DNA of 64,000 bases from Aquimonas sp044344935. Lineage in GTDB: Bacteria > Pseudomonadota > Gammaproteobacteria > Xanthomonadales > Xanthomonadaceae. This document shows positions 1 through 9,005 of this stretch, piece after piece. The translations under genes and the position numbers were made by a program. Within the stretch, counting starts at the first letter, position 1; each line of letters opens with the position of its first letter. Location: positions 1 to 64,000 of the forward strand of contig JBIJCA010000001.1 in the NCBI GenBank assembly GCA_044344935.1. The letters are read 5' to 3'. Below the pieces are notes generated by a model. The model searched no databases, was not told the DNA's origin, and saw only the letters and a program-made list of their open reading frames with translations.

Positions 1-110
1 GAGTGGATAGGTCGCGAAAGATGCGCGATCTCGGGTCGAAGCTCAAAAAATCGACTGGTGGGACACCGAGGGGTCAATCGGTTGCGTTGTTCAGAGCTTC
101 CCTAAGAACC

Positions 111-130
111 AATCAACCTGACCCCTTTCC
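111..130 (-). repeat. Short GGGGTCAGGTTGATT-type repeat element
   Basis: On the minus strand this reads GGAAAGGGGTCAGGTTGATT. It shares the GGGGTCAGGT core with the two repeats at 508-624. It supplies the last codons and the stop (TGA) of the small membrane protein gene beside it, so it looks like a short element inserted at a gene 3' end. From memory, similar GGGGTCAGG sequences occur near REP-associated Y1 transposase genes in gammaproteobacteria. No such transposase is in this window, so that link is inference. Confidence 0.4.
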
Positions 131-370
131 TTGTTGCGAAGGCTTCTGGCGCTGAAGGTACCGAGGCAGGCGGCCCTTTAGCGCCGCGAATGCGAACAGA
201 AATGCGCCATATGCGGCGGGCAGAAGGAGGGGTAGCACCCGCGAGTACGGCTGTGACGCATCCAGGATGCTCGACAGCATGAAACCAAGCGGAAACACAG
301 CGCAGATGGCGAGCACGGCGCAAACGACTCGCTGCCAGACCGGTATCGAAGAATCAAGTTTGGTGTTCAT
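113..370 (-). CDS. Small two-helix membrane protein, unknown function
   Basis: This encodes an 85-residue protein that I do not recognise. Two hydrophobic stretches (about residues 12-32 and 43-60) predict two membrane helices with a short polar link, followed by a basic tail (KGRLPRYLQRQK). The ATG at 370 is preferred; an in-frame TTG at 382 would add four residues. The last five codons and the stop lie in the GGGGTCAGGT repeat at 111-130. The natural C terminus may therefore have been replaced, and the gene may be slightly truncated. It could also be a chance ORF, although its hydrophobic pattern argues for a real protein. Confidence 0.45.
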   Translation of the reverse strand: MNTKLDSSIPVWQRVVCAVLAICAVFPLGFMLSSILDASQPYSRVLPLLLPAAYGAFLFAFAALKGRLPRYLQRQKPSQQGKGSG

Positions 371-491
371 GAGCGCTGTCAATCAGGCCTAACTGCGGAG
401 CTAAACGACCACATCAATCGCCAAGCAATTGATCGGTCCGCTTGAGCGAACTTTCTGCTGCCATAACGAAGCTGCCATGCGGTATCGCGGG

Positions 492-767
492 TCATCGGGG
501 CAAATCCGCGCCGAGTGGCGGTCTAAAGTATAGACCTGACCCCGTCTGCGCGTGTGACCCCGTCTGCGCGTGACCCCGTCTGCGCGCCGAGTGGCGGTCT
601 AAAGTATAGACCTGACCCCGTCTGTGTGCTTCCGGCGCCATGGGCAGCCGCGAGGTGTCGACGGCCCACGTTCCGATCAAGGGCGAGTCGGTCTTCGCTT
701 CGACAGCGGGCGCGCATTGAGACCAGACAGCGGCGACGAGAATCAGTGCAATCGCGATGGCTTTCAT
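492..767 (-). pseudogene. Truncated exported protein, 3' end overwritten by repeats
   Basis: The ORF starts with a good signal peptide (MKAIAIALILVAAVWSQ, then charged residues). It continues into a plausible mature start (SPLIGTWAVDTSRLPM, about residues 28-43) that recalls small secreted proteins of proteobacteria. From about residue 45 the reading frame runs into degenerate tandem DNA repeats and encodes HAQTGS repeats and then meaningless sequence to the stop. Only about 45 residues look genuine, so the downstream part of the gene has been lost or replaced. I call it a broken gene. The alternative is a very small secreted peptide. Confidence 0.5.
508..624. repeat. Two 41-bp direct repeats with palindrome, flanking 16-bp tandem units
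   Basis: An identical 41-bp unit occurs at 508-548 and 584-624. Each copy contains the hairpin GGTCTA-aagta-TAGACC followed by TGACCCCGTCTG. Between and overlapping them, the 16-mer TGACCCCGTCTGCGCG is repeated at 537-552, 555-570 and 571-586. The array replaces the 3' part of the exported-protein gene on the minus strand. The palindrome plus a fixed GGGGTCAG flank resembles REP-like elements mobilised in trans by Y1-type (RAYT) transposases. That mechanism is inferred, because no transposase is present here. Confidence 0.75.
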
Positions 768-916
768 TCAAGACTCCAATTGAAGCGCAAGTCAGCGCGT
801 GGCTCATTTTCTGCATCGGTAGATCGCGCTTCCCATCACAGCGCGCGCGCGAGCCCGGGTCAGGCCTTCCGAGCCGCCGCTGGGGTATCCGGCGCAAGCT
901 GCCACAAGGCGATGTC

Positions 917-1528
917 TCACCCCGTTGCCACCTTGGCACCGACAACAACGCTAACGTCGTCTTGAAGCTTCCCGCCAGGAAGCCGGGGCATTTCAGCCAG
1001 AGCGCAGGCGGCGGCCCGCGGCGAACCCTCAACTGCGCAGGCCAGCGCGCGGGACCATTCGACGTACTTGGTGAGTCCATCTGAGGCAACAAGGAGACGC
1101 CCCTTCAGGGGCACTGGGCCGAAGGCCACCACGCGTCCGCCACCGCCCAGGAGTGGCTTTCGGGACTGCAGCCGCGTCAACTCTACTGCCCCTTCGTCGT
1201 CCACGAGCCACGCCTCCGAGTCGCCACAACTCGCGCCCCGAATCTGTCCGTTTCGTATCTCGGCAATAACACCAGTGGAGAGGCCACCCAAAGCTGCTAT
1301 ATCGAGATCAGCGGTGGCCAGGGCTTCTTCCGGAGATGAGTGCAGGCCCGACGCGAAGTCTTGCGCCGCTCGGACTACGGCTTCAGCAGATTCAGCTCCG
1401 GATCCGACCCCGCCAGCGCCATCAGCGAGGACAACTACGCACGCGTCCCGCAGTTCAAACCAGGCAGCACGATCTTCGTTGCGTCCGCCAGACCGTACTT
1501 CAACGGCTACGACAAGTCTCATCGGCAC
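917..1528 (-). CDS. PPM/PP2C-family serine/threonine phosphatase
   Basis: The product is a 203-residue cytoplasmic protein with the ordered metal-binding motifs of the PPM fold. These are NEDRAAW near residue 17, VLADGAGG near 33, GDSEAWLV near 102, LLVASDGL near 146 and DDVSVVV near 190. The acidic residues in these motifs normally hold two Mn/Mg ions, and the family dephosphorylates phosphoserine and phosphothreonine. The domain is compact, slightly shorter than the usual 230-250 residues, with no sensor or kinase attached. No partner kinase lies beside it, so the substrate cannot be inferred. Its neighbours are a repeat-damaged region and a polysaccharide locus. Confidence 0.8.
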   Translation of the reverse strand: MPMRLVVAVEVRSGGRNEDRAAWFELRDACVVVLADGAGGVGSGAESAEAVVRAAQDFASGLHSSPEEALATADLDIAALGGLSTGVIAEIRNGQIRGASCGDSEAWLVDDEGAVELTRLQSRKPLLGGGGRVVAFGPVPLKGRLLVASDGLTKYVEWSRALACAVEGSPRAAACALAEMPRLPGGKLQDDVSVVVGAKVATG

Positions 1529-1712
1529 CTCCGGGTCCTCTTCGCCAACACCAGGGGTTTTCGAAGCTTCCCGAGAGATCAGATGCGCGTATCAGTCTTC
1601 CCATCCATCGCGTCCGCGTGTTCTGCCGGGGATTCCTGGTTCTGATCGGGTGCGAGCCTGATGGACAGTCTGCTTGCCGCGGCTCTTGTTTCGCACGCAA
1701 TCGGACCAAGCC

Positions 1713-2702
1713 TCACCTCGTACAAAACACCCGAGGCAACCCAAAAATCCCCTCGAACAACGCCGGCGCCACATACGGCTCAATCGGCTCTCGGCGGATG
1801 TCGTAGTCGTCCCCTGTGTCCATTCCCTGAAACCCGCCGTAGTACGAGAACGCATAGCGCACGCCGGCCTCGCGCAGCACCTGGCGGGTATCGGCGTTGA
1901 AGCTGTCGCGGTTGCCGACCGGGTAGGCGAACGCGCGCAAGGGGCGGCCGAGTTCGGTGTGCAGGCGCTGCGCGCAGCCGAGGATCTCTTCGCGCTGCTC
2001 TTCGATCGGCAATCGCGACAGCACCGGGTGGTGCATGGTGTGGCCGCCGATATGCATGCCCTTGGCCTGCATGTCGCGCAGCATGTCCCAGCTCATCCAC
2101 TGTTCGCGGGCGGCGGGCTGCTCGGCGCCGGGCAGTTCGGCCAGGCGCTGCAGCAGGGCCTGAGCGCGTTCGCCGGGCAGGCGCTTGTACAGGCGCAGCA
2201 GCTGGCGCACGGCGTCGGGCCGCTGGTCCGGGCTCAGGTCGAGCGTCGGCAGGTCGTACTCGGGCAGGGCGATTGCCGGTGCGGTAGTGCTGTCGATCAG
2301 GGCGTTGATCGCGTCCCACCAGGGCAGGCGCGGGTTGTCGATATAGCCGGTGGCGATGAAGAAGGTGGCGCAGGCGCCTTCGCTGCGCAGCACCTCGAAG
2401 GCGCTGTGGTAGTTGTCGCTGTAGCCGTCGTCGAAGGTCACCAGCACGAAGCGGCCGCGGCTGCGGCGGGCGTCTTCGATCTGGTCGGGGGTGATGAGCT
2501 CGGCGTGGCGCTTGAGGAAACGGATCTGTGCGGCGAAGTCTTCGGCGCTGGCGCTGATCACGCCGGGGTCGCAGTAGCGGGGCAGCTTTGACGCGATGCG
2601 GTGGTAGTTGAGGCAGAGCAGGCCAGGCGGGCGATAGACCTTGCGCAACAGAGCCAGGGCGCCGCTGTGCCTCAGCACTTTTGCCAGCAGCAGTCGTTTC
2701 AT
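1713..2702 (-). CDS. Polysaccharide deacetylase (NodB-like, CE4 type)
   Basis: The product is 329 residues long. The NodB homology domain shows motif 1 VTFDDGYSDNY (about residue 100), a metal-binding GGHTMHHPVLS (about 220, the second and third metal ligands) and FAYPVG (about 263). These indicate a metal-dependent N- or O-deacetylase acting on exopolysaccharide or peptidoglycan-like sugars. The ORF extends far upstream, but the ATG at 2702 follows a strong GAGGGGAG ribosome site and starts at the conserved region. It heads the left end of the polysaccharide locus, downstream of the flippase on the same strand. Family membership is secure; the sugar substrate is unknown. Confidence 0.88.
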   Translation of the reverse strand: MKRLLLAKVLRHSGALALLRKVYRPPGLLCLNYHRIASKLPRYCDPGVISASAEDFAAQIRFLKRHAELITPDQIEDARRSRGRFVLVTFDDGYSDNYHSAFEVLRSEGACATFFIATGYIDNPRLPWWDAINALIDSTTAPAIALPEYDLPTLDLSPDQRPDAVRQLLRLYKRLPGERAQALLQRLAELPGAEQPAAREQWMSWDMLRDMQAKGMHIGGHTMHHPVLSRLPIEEQREEILGCAQRLHTELGRPLRAFAYPVGNRDSFNADTRQVLREAGVRYAFSYYGGFQGMDTGDDYDIRREPIEPYVAPALFEGIFGLPRVFCTR

Positions 2703-2835
2703 GCGGTTTCTCCCCTCAGAGTCCGCGATGTGTGGGGTCCGCACAGCGGCCCCGTGGACGCGGGCGCGCAGGCGCACCGCGGTGTTCTTGAGTCGCGGCA
2801 AGGCGCGATGTCGCGCCGGCTGTCGCGCCGCGTGC

Positions 2836-4395
2836 TCATGCTTCGCGCTCGCGCATGCGCTGGCTCCAGCCCTGAAGCAGCGGGCCCAGCATCGCTCGCG
2901 CCCTCGGCAATCGTCCCAGGGCTTCGTACAGGGTGTCGGCATCCTCACTGCGCCAGGCCCGCAGCAGCAGGGTCAGGCCGAGGAACAGCAGGGCGTAGAG
3001 CACGCCGGCGCCGAAGCGCAGCCAGGGGTCGGCGGTGTTCAGGGCGATCGCCAGCGCGGGTGCGGTGGCCAACAGGGCAGCCAGCGCGAGCCGCGACAGT
3101 TGGCGCCAGGGCAGGCGCAGGCCCAGCGCAATACGCGAGCCGGTGACCAGCACCAGCATCAGCAGCATGCGCGAAGCCGCGTGCGCTGCCAGCGCGCCCA
3201 TCAGGCCGTACAGCGGTATCCACCACAGGGCCAGGCCGATGGTGAGCAGGATCGAGCTGGCCGCGATCAGGGCGCGCAGGCGCTGGTGGTCGGTGGTCGA
3301 CAGCAGGGCGCCGAAGGCGCCTTCGCTCAGGCTGAGCCCGCCAACAATGACCATCCAGCGGAACACGTCAGCGACCGGGGTGTAGGCGCTGCCGTAAAGA
3401 ACCTGCACGGCCAGGTCCGCGGCCAGGGCGGCGCTTCCGGCGAGAAGCAGGCCGAAGAACAGGAAGATGCGCACGGCGTTGCCGAGCACCCGATTGACCT
3501 GCGGCAGACCCTGCGCGCCATAGGCGTGGGCCATCATCGGCATAAGCACGCTGGACAGGCCGGACGACAGCAGGTCGACACCGCCGCGGGTCAGCGCCGC
3601 TGCGATCGCGAAGTAGCCGACGGCGGCCGCGCCGGTGAACAGGTTCAGCAGGTAGGTCTCGACCGATTTGTTGCCGAGCGCGGCGGCGATCACCAGCGCG
3701 ATCGTCCAGTACAGGTGTGGCCGCAGCCGCGCCAGCAGCTCGGGGGCAGGCGCGTCGGACGCGCCGCGCACGCCGGCGCGACGCGCGGCGATGAAGCCGA
3801 GCAGGCCGAACGCGAGACTGGTGACGGTGAACACCAGCAGGTAGGCCAGCAGCGAGGCGCCGCGCCAGGCCAGCACCACCACCGCCACTGCGTTCAACAG
3901 GCCCAGCGCGACGGTGATGCCGGCTTCGATGTCGAAGCGGCCGTGCCCCTTGGCCATCGAGATGTAAAAGATGAACAGGCTCTTGCCGCTCATGCTGAGA
4001 ATGGCCAGCGCGGTGAACAGCAGCAGCTGCTCCTGCTGCCAGCCGCTGCGCTCGATGAAGGGCAGGCTGGCGGCATACAGCGCGGCCACCGCAAGCAGGC
4101 ACAGCAGCTGTCGGCGCCACAGCCAGCCCTGCACGCGCGCGGCGGCGTCGCGGTCCTGCCGACCCAACGATTCCGAGACGAAACGGATGCCGCTGGTGGT
4201 CAGGCCGTTGTTGGCGATGATGCCGAGCATGCCGGACAGCCAGACCAGGTAGGCGTAGTGGCCGAAGCTGTCGGGCCCGAGGTCGCGCGCGATCAGGGCG
4301 CTGACCACCAGGCCCAGCGCGTACACGGCATAGGTCGAGCCGGTCATCATCAGCGCCCCGCGCAAGGCGGCGACGCGGCCGAAAGCGCTGCTCAT
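2836..4395 (-). CDS. Wzx-type polysaccharide flippase (MATE/PST family)
   Basis: The product is a 519-residue integral membrane protein with about 14 hydrophobic segments, beginning at residue 14 (ALMMTGSTYAVYALGL). This matches the polysaccharide-transport (PST) branch of the MOP superfamily. Such proteins move lipid-linked oligosaccharide units across the inner membrane for polymerisation outside. It lies 133 bp upstream of the deacetylase on the same strand, and divergent from the GT4 gene at 4500. The locus also has an O-antigen ligase/polymerase-type protein, so a Wzx/Wzy-like route is plausible, but no Wza/Wzc export genes are in view. Confidence 0.85.
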   Translation of the reverse strand: MSSAFGRVAALRGALMMTGSTYAVYALGLVVSALIARDLGPDSFGHYAYLVWLSGMLGIIANNGLTTSGIRFVSESLGRQDRDAAARVQGWLWRRQLLCLLAVAALYAASLPFIERSGWQQEQLLLFTALAILSMSGKSLFIFYISMAKGHGRFDIEAGITVALGLLNAVAVVVLAWRGASLLAYLLVFTVTSLAFGLLGFIAARRAGVRGASDAPAPELLARLRPHLYWTIALVIAAALGNKSVETYLLNLFTGAAAVGYFAIAAALTRGGVDLLSSGLSSVLMPMMAHAYGAQGLPQVNRVLGNAVRIFLFFGLLLAGSAALAADLAVQVLYGSAYTPVADVFRWMVIVGGLSLSEGAFGALLSTTDHQRLRALIAASSILLTIGLALWWIPLYGLMGALAAHAASRMLLMLVLVTGSRIALGLRLPWRQLSRLALAALLATAPALAIALNTADPWLRFGAGVLYALLFLGLTLLLRAWRSEDADTLYEALGRLPRARAMLGPLLQGWSQRMREREA

Positions 4396-4499
4396 CGGCG
4401 GGCCCTCCGCGGCTGGGCCGCGTACACGACGCTGGCGGCGCTGTGGAACAATCGTTGGCCGCGGGCGGCCGGCCCGAGCGCATCTCCCATCGAGCCCGC

Positions 4500-5630
4500 A
4501 TGAGTTCTGCAGCGCACCCGCACCCTCGCCTTCTGCATGTCGTTGACGGGCTCGACACCGGCGGGCTTGAGCGCTTCGTCTGCGACCTGGCGCTGAGCCA
4601 GCACGCGAGCGGGCAGCAGGTGGCGGTGTTCAGCCTCAACCGCACCGAGGGCTTTCGCGCCGAGCTTGAAGCCGGCGGCGTCGAGGTGATCCAGGGCCGC
4701 AAGCGCGGCGGCTTCGATCGCGCCTTGATCCGACACCTGCGCGGCGTGCTGCGCGAGCGCGCGATCGAGATCGTTCACAGCCACAACTTCGTGCCCAACT
4801 ACTACGCCGCGCTGGCCGCGTTGGGCCTGCGCTGCACGCTGGTCAACACCTGCCACAACATGGGCACGCGCCTGCGCCAGCGCCGGCTGCGCTGGTTCTA
4901 TCGGCTGAGCCTGCTGCGCACCGCGCGCATCGCCACGGTCGGCGAAGCGGCGCGCACGCATCTGGTCAGCGCTGGCCTGCTGCCGGCAGCGCGCACGGTC
5001 GCCGTCGACAACGGCATTCCGGTGCAGCGCTTCGCCCGCGGCGCGGCGGCGCGCGCGGCGGCGCGTGAGGCATTGGGCCTGCCGCTGGCGGCCCCCGTTC
5101 TGGGCTGTGTCGGCCGCCTGGTGGCGCTGAAAAACCACGCCCTGCTGATCGGCGTGCTGCCGGCGCTTCGCGCGCGCTTCGCTGAGCTGCAGCTGCTGCT
5201 GATCGGCGATGGCCCGCTGCGCGCTGAACTTGCACAGCAGGCGCAGGGCCTGGGCCTGGGCGACTGCGTGCACTTCGCCGGCGATCGCGGCGATGTGGCC
5301 AATCTGCTGGCCGGGCTCGATGTGTTCGTGCAGCCCTCGCGCACCGAAGGCCTGTCGATCGCCCTGCTCGAAGCCAGCGCCGCCGGCTGCGCGATCGTCG
5401 CCAGCCGCGTCGGCGGCAACCCCGAGATCGTCGCCGACGGCGAGCGCGGGCGCCTGTTCGCCAGCGACGATGGCGAAGGCCTGCGCGCCCTGCTGAGCGA
5501 GTTGCTCGACGACGAAGCCCAGCGCCTGCGCCTGGGTGCCGCTGCCCGCCAATGGGCCGAGCGCGAAGTCGGCATCGAGGGCGCGCGTGACCGTTACGCC
5601 GCGCTCTACGGGCAAGCCCTCGGCGGCTGA
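4500..5630 (+). CDS. Glycosyltransferase family 4
   Basis: The product is 376 residues with a GT-B fold. The N-terminal acceptor domain begins HVVDGLDTGGLERFV (residue 13 on), typical of retaining GT4 enzymes. The C-terminal donor domain contains GCVGRLVALKNH and the EX7E motif EGLSIALLE (about residue 285). It probably transfers an NDP-sugar to a lipid-linked glycan at the cytoplasmic face. The ATG at 4500 is chosen because homology begins soon after; the upstream in-frame ATG at 4443 would overlap the promoter side of the divergent flippase gene. It is transcribed alone, opposite to both neighbours. Confidence 0.85.
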   Translation: MSSAAHPHPRLLHVVDGLDTGGLERFVCDLALSQHASGQQVAVFSLNRTEGFRAELEAGGVEVIQGRKRGGFDRALIRHLRGVLRERAIEIVHSHNFVPNYYAALAALGLRCTLVNTCHNMGTRLRQRRLRWFYRLSLLRTARIATVGEAARTHLVSAGLLPAARTVAVDNGIPVQRFARGAAARAAAREALGLPLAAPVLGCVGRLVALKNHALLIGVLPALRARFAELQLLLIGDGPLRAELAQQAQGLGLGDCVHFAGDRGDVANLLAGLDVFVQPSRTEGLSIALLEASAAGCAIVASRVGGNPEIVADGERGRLFASDDGEGLRALLSELLDDEAQRLRLGAAARQWAEREVGIEGARDRYAALYGQALGG

Positions 5631-5659
5631 GACACGGTCGTCGCGGCGGTCGGATCGGT

Positions 5660-6703
5660 TCATGCGTCGAGGCCCAGATCGCGACGCAGGGCGCTGCGCA
5701 GATCCTCCGACGCCTCGAAGCCCAAGGCCGGCAGTGCGCTGCGATAGTCGAATGAGGTCCACGCGGCGCGCACCTGGTAGGGCGTGGGGAAGCTGGCGAT
5801 CGGCCCGCGCCGCAGGCGACCGGCCCGCATCAGCAGGGCGCCAATGCGCGACATCCAGACCGGGCTGATCGGCAGCAGGCGCGGGGCGCGCTTGGCGGCG
5901 CGCAGCAGGTCGACGAATTCGCGACCGCGCAGGGCCGGCGCATCCAGCAGGTTGAAGCTCTCGCCTTCGAAACGCGCCGCACGCGCGATGAAGGCCAGGG
6001 CCTGTGCGGCGTGGCGCAGGTGGATCATCGGCAGCGGCAGATCCAGCCCGGGCGCCAGCCAGAGGCCGCCCGGCAGCGGCATGGCCAGGCGGCCCGGTGG
6101 GCTGAGCGCGTCCGGCCCGACCAGGATGCCGGGTCGCGCCACGCACACGGCGAGGTGATCGCGCCCTGCGCGCTGCTGCACCAGGGCTTCCTGTGCACAT
6201 TTGAGATGGGTGTAGGCATCGCGCTTCCAGGGCTCGGGTTCGAGCGCGCTGGCCTCGTCGATCAGGCTGCCGGCCGCGGTGTCGGCGGTGGCGTAGACCG
6301 CCAGCGAGCTGACGTGAAGCAGGCGCGGCGGCGCGGTGCAGGAGGCGAGCGCATCGAGCACGCAGGTGGTCGCGCCCAGCGTGGCGCGGGCCATGTCTTC
6401 GGCGCGGCCGCGCTTGGCCGCGGCGAGCAGGTACAGGGTGCGGGCACCGTCGAAGCGCTGCGCGAGGCCGGCGTCGGCGTCGAGCTCGTAGCGCTCGATG
6501 CGGTAGCGCTCGGCGGCGATGCCAGCGAGCTGGGCGAGCAGGGGCGCGGCATCGCTGCCGGGGCGCAGCTGCAGCCGCAGCGGCGGCGACTCTGCCGGCA
6601 GTGCATCGAGCAGGGCACGCGCCAGATGCCGGCCGAGCAGGCCGGAGGCGCCGAGGATCAGATCCCCCGAGGCGGCGACGTCGGCGCCGTGCACGCTGCT
6701 CAT
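5660..6703 (-). CDS. NAD-dependent epimerase/dehydratase (SDR)
   Basis: The product is a 347-residue extended-SDR protein. The Rossmann nucleotide motif is GASGLLGRH (about residue 18), a serine region is HVSSLAVY, and the catalytic pair is probably YTHLK (about 165). It would modify an NDP-sugar by epimerisation, dehydration or reduction. Its start overlaps the stop of the oxidoreductase by four bases (ATGA), so the two are translationally coupled at the end of the five-gene operon that begins at 11588. The exact sugar is not readable from sequence. Confidence 0.82.
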   Translation of the reverse strand: MSSVHGADVAASGDLILGASGLLGRHLARALLDALPAESPPLRLQLRPGSDAAPLLAQLAGIAAERYRIERYELDADAGLAQRFDGARTLYLLAAAKRGRAEDMARATLGATTCVLDALASCTAPPRLLHVSSLAVYATADTAAGSLIDEASALEPEPWKRDAYTHLKCAQEALVQQRAGRDHLAVCVARPGILVGPDALSPPGRLAMPLPGGLWLAPGLDLPLPMIHLRHAAQALAFIARAARFEGESFNLLDAPALRGREFVDLLRAAKRAPRLLPISPVWMSRIGALLMRAGRLRRGPIASFPTPYQVRAAWTSFDYRSALPALGFEASEDLRSALRRDLGLDA

Positions 6704-7866
6704 GCGCGTGCCTCCGTGTCGCTGCTCGCCCAGGGCATTGGCAAAGGTGTCTCGAAGCGGCTGTCGATGTCGACCACAGCCGGGCCGTCGAGCGCGTTCG
6801 AGATCGCAAGGGCGACCTCGGTGATGTGCAGGCAGAACGGCGCCGACAAGCGCGGCGCGGAGTTTTCGCGGATCGCACGCGCCAGGTCCACCGGGCCGAG
6901 GCAGAAGTCGACCTTGCGGCGGCCCTTCGAGGCGCGTACTGCTTCAGCGTCGCCGAGCAGTGGCAGCGTCTGCGCGAACGGCGCCTCGCGCGTGCGGCCC
7001 AGCAGTTCGATGCGGCCGCGGCGGCGCACCGGCGAGGTCGGTTTCCAGCAGTCGTCCACCCACAGCGCCCCTTCCTCGCCGGCGATCAACAGGCGATGGT
7101 CGTGCGGGGCAACGATGCTGCAGGTCAGGCGCGACACGGCGCCGCCTGCGTGTTCAAGCGCGGCCACCGAGAAGTCGGCGGCCTGACGCGCAAGTGGTAC
7201 GTCCATGTGCTTCTCGGGCACCACGCGCGAGGCAAACGCGGTGACCCGCTTGACCGGTCCGAGCATCGCCACCAGCCAGGTCAGCGCATAGCCGGCGTGC
7301 TCCAGGGTGTTGCCGACTTCGAGTTCGTCAACGTAGGGCCAGGGCGCGCCGGAGGCACCGATCCAGCGCCGGTAGGCCATGCGGTGCAGCAGGCCGTCGT
7401 CCATCTCGGCATAGGCCAGATACGGGCGGCCGATGCGGCCTTCGCGCAGGGCTTTCCATAGCGTCTGGGCGGGCCGACCGAGCAGGCGGCTGGGCGCGCC
7501 CGACAGCTGCAGGCCGCGCGCTTCGGCCAGCGCCACCAGCTCGCGCGCATGGGCGACGTCCATCGCCAGCGGCTTCTCGGAGTAGACATGCTTGCCGGCG
7601 TCCAGACAGGCGCGGCTCACTTCGTAGTGCGCATGCGGATTGGTCAGGTTGAGCACGAGCTCGACGCGCGGGTCGCCGAGCAGGCCGGCAAGGTCGTGGT
7701 AGACCTCGACCCCGTGGCGACGCGCGAAGGCGAAGCTGCGGCCGGGATCGCGGTCGAACACGCCGACCAGAGCAAGGCTCGTGTGGCGACGCAGGGTTTC
7801 CAGATAGAGATCGGCGACGAAGCCGCAGCCGATGATGGCGACGCCGACGGGCGGATGCGTGCTCAT
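6700..7866 (-). CDS. Gfo/Idh/MocA-family oxidoreductase
   Basis: The product is 388 residues. The N-terminal Rossmann domain has VAIIGCGFVADLY (GxGxxA-type dinucleotide site), then NLTNPHAHYEV and the family lysine motif YSEKPLA (about residue 95). The C-terminal alpha/beta domain binds the sugar. These enzymes oxidise or reduce NDP-sugars or inositols with NAD(P). Start selection is clear: the ATG at 7866 overlaps the glycosyltransferase stop by four bases, while the longer ORF runs back into that gene. It is coupled on both sides in the operon, so a role in making a modified sugar for the polysaccharide is likely. Confidence 0.87.
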   Translation of the reverse strand: MSTHPPVGVAIIGCGFVADLYLETLRRHTSLALVGVFDRDPGRSFAFARRHGVEVYHDLAGLLGDPRVELVLNLTNPHAHYEVSRACLDAGKHVYSEKPLAMDVAHARELVALAEARGLQLSGAPSRLLGRPAQTLWKALREGRIGRPYLAYAEMDDGLLHRMAYRRWIGASGAPWPYVDELEVGNTLEHAGYALTWLVAMLGPVKRVTAFASRVVPEKHMDVPLARQAADFSVAALEHAGGAVSRLTCSIVAPHDHRLLIAGEEGALWVDDCWKPTSPVRRRGRIELLGRTREAPFAQTLPLLGDAEAVRASKGRRKVDFCLGPVDLARAIRENSAPRLSAPFCLHITEVALAISNALDGPAVVDIDSRFETPLPMPWASSDTEARA

Positions 7867-9005
7867 CGGGTCTTCCAGATGTCCTGCGCGGGCTTGCGCA
7901 GGATGTCGACGAACCCTCGCAGGACGCACACCTGCATCTGCACGAAGCCGGTCACCAGACCGGCCAGCGGCAATCGCTTCAATGCGGGCAGAGCCGGCGC
8001 CAGCAGACCCAGTGCCCAGGCGCCGAGGTGAGGCACCAGCAACAGCGCCCAGAAGCTGCTGTAGCGCGCCAGCATCAGATGCGCGAACAGCGCCAGCGCC
8101 AGCCACAGCGGTCCACTCAGGCGCAGCAGCTTGTGGCCGACCAGGCGCAGGAACAGCGGGTTCGCAAACGGGTTCAGCAGACGCGGCTCCAGCGCCAGCA
8201 GCTGGAAATTGCCGGCCAGTGTGCGCACCTTTCGGCGGCTCTCGTGCTCGACGTCGGTGACCGGTGTGTCCCAGGCGATGGCGCCCGCCTCGAACAGCAC
8301 GCGATCACCGGCCATCGCGCGTCGCATCGGAATCAGCACGTCGTCGAGAATCGTCTCGGCCGGAATGGCGCTGTAGTCGGCCCGACGCATGACGTACAGG
8401 GCGCCGCTGACGCCGACCACCGAACCGCTGGCGGACTCCAGCGCGCGCACCTGTTTTTCGTAGCGCCAATAGGCGTCGATCGTATGGCCGAACCCTTCCA
8501 GGGCCTCAGGCTCGAAGGCGAGCTCCCCGCCGACCACGCCCACGCCCGGCTGCAGCAGGCGAGCCACCAGCAAGCCCGCTGCGCTGGTCTCGATGCGCTG
8601 GCGCACATCGCAGAACATCAGCACGTCGCCGCGCGCTGCCGCCACTGCATCGTTGAGACAGGCCGCCTTGCCGCGGCGCTGGGCGAAGCCGAGCACGATC
8701 AGTCGCGGATCCGCCAGGGTCCGCGCCGCGGCTTCGGTGCCATCGGTGCTGCCATCGCACACCAGCACGACTTCAATCCGATCTGCTGGATAGTCAAGCG
8801 CAAGAACATTCCGCAGCTTGCGGGTGATCGCCGTCGCCTCGTTGTAGGCCACCACGATGATGCTGAGGGTCGGCCAGTGCGCCGGCACCCCGACAGCCTC
8901 CGGCGGCGGCGCCGAGCGCGCGCGCAGCCACAGCAGCAGTGGGTAGCCGAGCCAGGTCAGCGCGATCGCGCCGACGCTGAGCGCGAACAGCAGCAGCCAA
9001 TGCAT
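7863..9005 (-). CDS. Membrane glycosyltransferase family 2
   Basis: The product is 380 residues. One N-terminal membrane helix (LLLFALSVGAIALTWLGY) is followed by a GT-A domain with SIIVVAYNEA (residue 50), VVLVCDGSTDGT, GKAACLNDA and a DVR/DD acidic pair (FCDVRQ; ETILDDVLIP). C-terminal membrane helices follow (about 300-350). This layout matches processive or single-transfer GT2 enzymes of exopolysaccharide assembly. The expected QxxRW motif appears instead as ESRRKVRTLAG. Its start codon shares one base with the stop of the upstream gene (TGATG), showing tight operon coupling. Confidence 0.87.
   Translation of the reverse strand: MHWLLLFALSVGAIALTWLGYPLLLWLRARSAPPPEAVGVPAHWPTLSIIVVAYNEATAITRKLRNVLALDYPADRIEVVLVCDGSTDGTEAAARTLADPRLIVLGFAQRRGKAACLNDAVAAARGDVLMFCDVRQRIETSAAGLLVARLLQPGVGVVGGELAFEPEALEGFGHTIDAYWRYEKQVRALESASGSVVGVSGALYVMRRADYSAIPAETILDDVLIPMRRAMAGDRVLFEAGAIAWDTPVTDVEHESRRKVRTLAGNFQLLALEPRLLNPFANPLFLRLVGHKLLRLSGPLWLALALFAHLMLARYSSFWALLLVPHLGAWALGLLAPALPALKRLPLAGLVTGFVQMQVCVLRGFVDILRKPAQDIWKTR

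Noticed and set aside
2641..4503. 620-residue plus-strand ORF antisense to the flippase
   Set aside because: Gln/Arg/His-rich composition with no domain; the flippase frame has clear membrane helices.
4392..6878. 828-residue minus-strand ORF
   Set aside because: It overlaps the well-supported GT4 (plus) and epimerase (minus, other frame) genes. The composition is Arg/Ala-rich, typical of antisense ORFs in GC-rich DNA.
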